Assembly (NCBI GenBank): GCA_027443745.1
Contig: DAIAZB010000419.1
Coordinates: 1 to 8,845, forward strand
DNA: 8,845 bases
Source: Thiomonas sp.
Lineage (GTDB): Bacteria; Pseudomonadota; Gammaproteobacteria; Burkholderiales; Burkholderiaceae
Direction of reading: 5' to 3'
The notes under the pieces are model-generated. The model had not been told where the DNA came from. It did no database searches and saw only the letters and a list, made by a program, of their open reading frames with translations. Below are positions 5,672 through 8,845 of the stretch, piece after piece; position 1 is the first letter of the stretch; every line of letters starts with the position of its first letter. The position numbers and the translations under genes were made by a program.

Positions 5672-7244
5672 ATTTTTTCGTGCGCTCAAAATCTTTGGGC
5701 TTATTGTTGGAGCGAGTTTTGCCGCGGATGTCCTTCTTTCTCTTTTTTCTCATGAAGGTTTGGGCACCGCGTTCATGGTGGCCGGCGCGTTGGTTGCCGC
5801 GATTTTGTGGTGGAGGACCATGACAGCTGCGCCAGCCGACGTGCGCAGCGGCATCAGGGACGTTGAAGAAGATGCGGCTTATCTGAAGGGCCTGGCCCAG
5901 GGCTTCGACCCAGAGAAGTTCATTGATCTGACAAAAGGCATCTTTATTGGCCTGGACGGCCAGCGCAAGCCGATGTATTTGGAGCGCCAAACGCTCGACA
6001 AAAATCATCTGGAAATCTTGGGTGAGAGCGGCGTCGGCAAGTCCAGCCTGGCCGGCGTGCTGCTGTCGCAGCTCGCCGCGTCGGGCGAGGCTGTCTGCGT
6101 GTTCGACCCGAAGCCGGACGAGAAGCTGCCCGGTGTGCTGGCGCGCATGGGCAAAAAGCACGGCTTCCCGGTCTTGGTCATTGACCTGCGACATACCTGC
6201 GGCTTCCCCCAGATCAACCCGTTTTATGGAGCGAGGGCTGACCAGGTGGAAGAGCTGCTGCAGGTGGCCTTGGATCTCGGGAAAACTGGCGACGCAGGGG
6301 TGGATTTTTACAGGGGCGGGGACCGGGAGGCGACGAACTGGATTGCCGAGGCTGTGGGCGGCGACCCAGCGCGAAGCTTGCCTGACATCATCGGCGCGGC
6401 GGGGCGCGATGAGCGCGTGGTTGAGAAAGAGAACCTGTGGCGCGAGCTCAGGCAGCTGGGGCGCATCCAGGCATTCGCGAGCCGCGAGCAGGGCATCGAC
6501 CTTCAGGCGTTGATGACAGAGCCTGGCGGCGTCGTGCTGTATGTGATGGGCAGCACCACGAAGCTGGAAATCGGGGCTGCGCAGAAGCTACTTTTGCAAC
6601 GCGTGCTGCAGGTGCTGGAGGACCGCAGCGACAAGAGCAAGCCGGTCGCACTGTTCTTGGATGAACTCAAGTATTTGCTGTCTCCTGCCGCACTGCGGGC
6701 GGCAGGGACGGTGCGCGACAGGAACGCGCACTTGGTCTTTGCGCATCAGTCGCTCGGCGACCTCGATGATTGTCCGGGCCTGTCGCCCAAGGCAGTGCGG
6801 GGGGCGATCTGGGGTAACAGCGGTGTGAAGTTTGCCTACAAGATGTTGGATTCGGCCACCGCGCTTGAGCTCTCCCGGCTGGCTGGCGCATCCCGCGCCG
6901 ACGTGCAAACCATGAGCTCCAGCCAGAACGACAACGGCGGAAGCACAAACACATCGTGGACCCAGGCGGCTCGCGAATACATGCCGCCGCACGTGTTCAG
7001 CCACTTGCCCAAGCCTTCAGGCGGCGAGGCAAGCGTAGGGGTCGTGTTCGGCCTGGGCACGGCCTTTTACCTATCGACCCGCTGGCTCCCGGCAGGTGAG
7101 ACGCCCGCGCCGCTGCGCATCGAGAAGCCCGCCGACCAGGCCGACACCGCGCCCATTTCGCATGCCGCCGAATCAGGTCAAGAGGCAACCGAAGCACAGG
7201 CCGAAGCGGCCCGCGCCGACAGCCTCGACGACCTGTTGAAGTAA
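5664..7244 (+). CDS. mobB: Type IV coupling protein (VirD4/TraD/MobB-like ATPase)
   Basis: A 526-aa membrane-anchored ATPase that would deliver the relaxase-DNA complex to a conjugation channel. Two N-terminal membrane segments (about 10-28 and 35-50) are followed by the ATPase domain, with Walker A GESGVGKS (120-127), Walker B VALFLDEL (D333, E334) and the late motif VFAHQS (358-363). The segment after it (AIWGNSGVKFAYKM) fits the TraD/VirD4 recognition region. The acidic Ala-rich tail ends in SLDDLLK. AAGGAG lies 6 bases before the ATG. With the relaxase gene next, this matches the mobB-mobC pair of CloDF13-type mobilization, where MobB is the coupling protein. The gene symbol follows that analogy and is not certain. 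Confidence 0.87.
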   Translation: MLKFFRALKIFGLIVGASFAADVLLSLFSHEGLGTAFMVAGALVAAILWWRTMTAAPADVRSGIRDVEEDAAYLKGLAQGFDPEKFIDLTKGIFIGLDGQRKPMYLERQTLDKNHLEILGESGVGKSSLAGVLLSQLAASGEAVCVFDPKPDEKLPGVLARMGKKHGFPVLVIDLRHTCGFPQINPFYGARADQVEELLQVALDLGKTGDAGVDFYRGGDREATNWIAEAVGGDPARSLPDIIGAAGRDERVVEKENLWRELRQLGRIQAFASREQGIDLQALMTEPGGVVLYVMGSTTKLEIGAAQKLLLQRVLQVLEDRSDKSKPVALFLDELKYLLSPAALRAAGTVRDRNAHLVFAHQSLGDLDDCPGLSPKAVRGAIWGNSGVKFAYKMLDSATALELSRLAGASRADVQTMSSSQNDNGGSTNTSWTQAAREYMPPHVFSHLPKPSGGEASVGVVFGLGTAFYLSTRWLPAGETPAPLRIEKPADQADTAPISHAAESGQEATEAQAEAARADSLDDLLK

Positions 7245-7251
7245 CCCAAAC

Positions 7252-7290
7252 CCCGGCCTGAGCGCCGGGCTCGTATATACATAGGTGAAT
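7252..7290 (+). promoter_or_regulatory. Hairpin and GTATATAC site upstream of the relaxase start
   Basis: CCCGGC/GCCGGG forms a hairpin at 7252-7269. It is followed by the 8-bp palindrome GTATATAC (7273-7280), which overlaps the space before the ribosome-binding site (AGGTGA, 7283-7288). The same palindrome with one extra shared base recurs at 8348-8356. An operator for self-control by a relaxosome protein is plausible. A -10 element is an alternative. Confidence 0.45.
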
Positions 7291-7291
7291 C

Positions 7292-8032
7292 ATGCCCATC
7301 ATCAAAGACCCGCGCGAGCGCATGCAGCGCGCAGAGCAAAAGAAGACTTTGCTGCTGCGCTTTTTGCGTGAAGAGCTCTACACCACCCCGCAGGTTGCAG
7401 CCCAGGTCATGGGTGTGGCGCCGCGCGCTGCACGGGCCACCGTGGCCGCTCTGGAAGCCTCTGGCTTCGTCAAGCGCCATCACATTGAACTCGTGCCCAG
7501 CCTGCCCCCGCTGGTGCTGATCGGCATCACACCATCAGGCCAGTCCATGGCGTTCGACCCCGCAACTGAGGCACCGATTGATCGCAGTTTCGAGCCTGGA
7601 AGGTTCAGCCTCAACTACCTGCGCCACACGCTCGAAACCCAGCAGTTGCGCATACAGGCGTCATACGCCGGCATCACGAAATGGGTGAGCGGAGACCGCA
7701 TGGCTGCAGTGCAAAAGGGCGTCAAAAAACCCGACGCCGTGGCGCTTGACGTGCGAGGACAGCGCGTCGCCATCGAGGTTGAGCGCAGCGTGAAAGGCCC
7801 GAAAAGCTATGCGGACGTGCTGTCTGGACACTTGACCGCCATGCATCAAAACAAGTGGTCTCGCGTGGTCTGGTCATCGCCTGATACCAAGACCCGCGAC
7901 CGCGTGAAGACCTTGATTCTTGCCGTCAAGCGCGTGCGAATCGCGGGCATCGACACGCGCATCGACCCGGCCAAGCATCACCAGAATCTGGCGTTTTGCA
8001 CGCACGATGTCTTTACAACCCTGCTCACTTGA
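7292..8032 (+). CDS. mobC: MOBC-family relaxase (CloDF13 MobC-like), winged helix plus PD-(D/E)xK-like core
   Basis: A 246-aa protein that would nick DNA at oriT and lead its transfer. Residues about 15-65 form a winged helix (TTPQVAAQVMGVAPRAARATVAALEASGFVKR). The core has P147-D148, then VAIEVER with E162 and E164, K168 and Y173. This is the order seen in the Replic_Relax / MOBC relaxases, which are related to restriction endonucleases rather than to HUH relaxases. Residues 190-205 (MHQNKWSRVVWSSPD) complete the fold. The gene follows the coupling protein, as in CloDF13. The ribosome-binding site is close to the ATG (about 3-4 bases), so expression may be low. A transcription regulator with a nuclease-like domain is a less likely alternative. 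Confidence 0.83.
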   Translation: MPIIKDPRERMQRAEQKKTLLLRFLREELYTTPQVAAQVMGVAPRAARATVAALEASGFVKRHHIELVPSLPPLVLIGITPSGQSMAFDPATEAPIDRSFEPGRFSLNYLRHTLETQQLRIQASYAGITKWVSGDRMAAVQKGVKKPDAVALDVRGQRVAIEVERSVKGPKSYADVLSGHLTAMHQNKWSRVVWSSPDTKTRDRVKTLILAVKRVRIAGIDTRIDPAKHHQNLAFCTHDVFTTLLT

Positions 8033-8043
8033 AAGGAAAAATC

Positions 8044-8283
8044 ATGAGCATCCTGAAGCCCAAAGCCCCGACCAAAACCGCCGCCATGTCGCTGCGCTTG
8101 CCCGCCGAACTGCACCAGCAATTGCAGACGTTGCAGGATGATGCCGACCGCGCCGGGTTCATTTTTGACGCATCCGATGTGTGCGTCAAAGCCCTGGCCG
8201 CAGCGGTTAAAAGCGCGCGTGCCGAGCTTGCCAGCGCAGGGGCGGAACGTGCTTCGCACGACCGCCAGCAGGCCGTTGCGTAG
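8044..8283 (+). CDS. Ribbon-helix-helix-like relaxosome accessory protein
   Basis: A 79-aa basic protein, 11 bases after the relaxase gene, with AAAGGA (8032-8037) before its ATG. The segment TAAMSLRLPAELHQQLQTLQDDADRAGF (12-39) has the beta-strand-then-helix pattern of ribbon-helix-helix DNA-binding proteins, and a second helix follows (ASDVCVKALAAAVKSARAELA). Such proteins bind next to oriT and help the relaxase, and often repress their own operon. The dyad-symmetric site at 8343-8362 just downstream is a good candidate target. Fold assignment is from pattern, not from a database match. Confidence 0.72.
   Translation: MSILKPKAPTKTAAMSLRLPAELHQQLQTLQDDADRAGFIFDASDVCVKALAAAVKSARAELASAGAERASHDRQQAVA
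8244..8263 (+). repeat. 20-bp repeat, copy 1 (copy 2 at 8787-8806)
   Basis: GGAACGTGCTTCGCACGACC here and GGAACGTGCTCCGCACGACC at 8787-8806 differ at one base. Both contain the hairpin CGTGC/GCACG. Copy 1 is within the C-terminal coding part of the accessory protein gene; copy 2 is in the non-coding region, 543 bases further on. Confidence 0.65.
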
Positions 8284-8303
8284 CCTTCGCTCCCGTCTGC
8301 CCC

Positions 8304-8328
8304 AAGCCCGCCGCGTGCGGGCTTTTTT
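8304..8328 (+). terminator. Rho-independent terminator at the end of the mobilization operon
   Basis: AAGCCCGC (8304-8311) pairs perfectly with GCGGGCTT (8317-8324) around a CGCGT loop and runs into a T-tract up to 8328. It lies 21 bases after the stop of the accessory gene and closes the + strand operon. Confidence 0.9.
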
Positions 8329-8342
8329 GCTGCCCGGCGCAT

Positions 8343-8362
8343 ACAGCCGTATATACGTCTGT
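8343..8362 (+). promoter_or_regulatory. 20-bp near-perfect palindrome, candidate relaxosome/oriT binding site
   Basis: ACAGCCGTATATACGTCTGT has dyad symmetry at 9 of 10 paired positions around the GTATATAC core. It lies just past the terminator and shares CGTATATAC with the site upstream of the relaxase gene. It is the best candidate operator or accessory-protein site of an oriT. Confidence 0.55.
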
Positions 8363-8566
8363 TTACAGCTCTCGCGCCACGGCCTTATGTCTTGCGGATG
8401 GCGCATGACGACCGGCGCAAGCGAGCGGCGCAAGAAGCCCATAACGGCACGGATTCAGAGCGGGGTAAGCCCCCCTTCTCGCCTGCGGCTCGTGCCTTGC
8501 GGCACCAGGGGAGCCTCGGCCTGGACGGCCTCGCCCCCACTCTGAAACCGCCACTGCGGGCACGAC

Positions 8567-8677
8567 CTCCCTCCAGGGAGCGAGTGCGCGCGAACCGCGT
8601 CCCTTACTTCTGTTGTTGCTCAATATCTGAGCAAAACGCCGGGCCGCGCTTCGCGCGCACTCGCTCCCTGAAGGGAG
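8567..8677. repeat. 31-bp inverted repeat with 49-bp spacer
   Basis: The left arm 8567-8597 and right arm 8647-8677 are reverse complements apart from two positions. Each arm also starts or ends with its own small palindrome (CTCCCT-CC-AGGGAG on the left, CTCCC-TGAA-GGGAG on the right). The spacer carries a 7-bp hairpin with an A/T loop (8616-8634). Single-stranded DNA here would fold into a long stem, as expected for a primase-loading or oriT structure. Confidence 0.8.
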
Positions 8678-8786
8678 CTCGGCTTCGGGCGGTGAACCTG
8701 CCCTCGGCCCCAGTCCGCCCTGGTGGGCGTCCTGTGGCTCGGCTCCACCTCACCCTGGCGGGTTCGGCGGCCCGACCTGCGCTGAG

Positions 8787-8806
8787 GGAACGTGCTCCGC
8801 ACGACC
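8787..8806 (+). repeat. 20-bp repeat, copy 2 (copy 1 at 8244-8263)
   Basis: This stretch matches copy 1 at 19 of 20 positions and keeps the CGTGC/GCACG hairpin, the only change being in the loop. This points to a conserved DNA or RNA structure rather than coding use. Confidence 0.65.
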
Positions 8807-8845
8807 CTCGCTTGTGCCGTGCGGGCTCTGCCCCCACGTGAACCG

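Larger units (their letters stand above)
8363..8845. other. Non-coding, inverted-repeat-rich region (candidate oriT and/or ssi region)
   Basis: No convincing gene is present. An open frame exists at 8392-8841, but it has no ribosome-binding site, an Arg/Pro-rich composition without domains, and runs through the structures below. Two large inverted repeats stand out: 8454-8465 with 8535-8546 (12 bp, one mismatch that is a G-U pair in RNA), and 8567-8597 with 8647-8677 (31 bp, 2 mismatches). Small hairpins lie inside them: GTGCC/GGCAC at 8492-8505 and TTGCTCA/TGAGCAA at 8616-8634. CGGCGCAAG is repeated at 8413 and 8426. Confidence 0.6.

Noticed and set aside
5116..5823. Open frame of 235 codons on the + strand overlapping three small genes
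   Set aside because: It overlaps the 74-aa, 118-aa and coupling-protein genes in another frame. Those have clean ribosome-binding sites and ATGA-type junctions, and this one does not.
8356..8364. Eight-base match to the tRNA 3' half (CGTCTGTT), possible att site copy
   Set aside because: The match ends after eight bases and does not continue into the T arm or acceptor stem, so it is chance.
8392..8841. Open frame on the + strand (149 codons)
   Set aside because: There is no ribosome-binding site, the composition is biased to Arg, Pro and Ala, and both strands are open over the same inverted repeats. Structure explains this DNA better than coding.

Overview
The window reads as the left part of an integrative, mobilizable element (IME) next to a tRNA-Thr gene in a GC-rich bacterium, most likely a betaproteobacterium of the Burkholderiales type. 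The host guess rests on base composition, codon use and general look only; no host marker gene other than the tRNA is present. All recognised genes lie on the + strand.

Layout. (1) 1-202: a complete tRNA-Thr(UGU) with encoded CCA, then an intrinsic terminator. (2) 203-718: a non-coding stretch. It holds two pairs of TTCCCCCT-like direct repeats, each pair one helical turn apart, which look like arm-type sites of a tyrosine recombinase. It then holds a series of hairpins ending in a long 18-bp-stem hairpin just before the first gene. (3) 719-3470: a tightly overlapping operon: an AlpA/excisionase-like winged HTH protein, two small unknown proteins (the second ending in a QLCLF sliding-clamp-like motif), a RepA-type hexameric helicase and a RepC-type initiator. 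The 3' end of the initiator gene carries three 17-bp direct repeats, candidate iterons, and is followed by a compact palindrome-rich region. (4) 3541-4377: a stand-alone RepB'-type primase. Genes 1706-4377 therefore make up an IncQ-like (RSF1010-like) replication set in a different order, with the primase not fused to a MobA relaxase. (5) 4449-5671: four small genes of unknown function (158, 50, 74 and 118 aa), two of them membrane or exported. (6) 5664-8283: a mobilization module: a membrane-anchored VirD4/TraD/MobB-type coupling ATPase, a MOBC-family relaxase with a winged helix and a PD-(D/E)xK-like catalytic core (the CloDF13 MobC type), and a ribbon-helix-helix-like accessory protein. (7) 8304-8845: an intrinsic terminator, a 20-bp near-palindrome around GTATATAC (also found upstream of the relaxase start), and two large inverted-repeat structures without a convincing gene. 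This is a candidate oriT and/or single-strand initiation region.

How the parts fit (inference). The AlpA-like protein would direct excision or regulate the element. RepA, RepC and RepB' would allow host-primase-independent replication of the excised circle or of a transferred single strand. The coupling protein, relaxase and RHH protein would move it through a co-resident conjugation channel; no mating-pair genes are seen here. No integrase, right attachment site or cargo gene lies in this window, so the integrative reading depends on the tRNA context. The noteworthy point is the combination of an IncQ-like helicase, initiator and primase with a MOBC relaxase in a tRNA-linked element.
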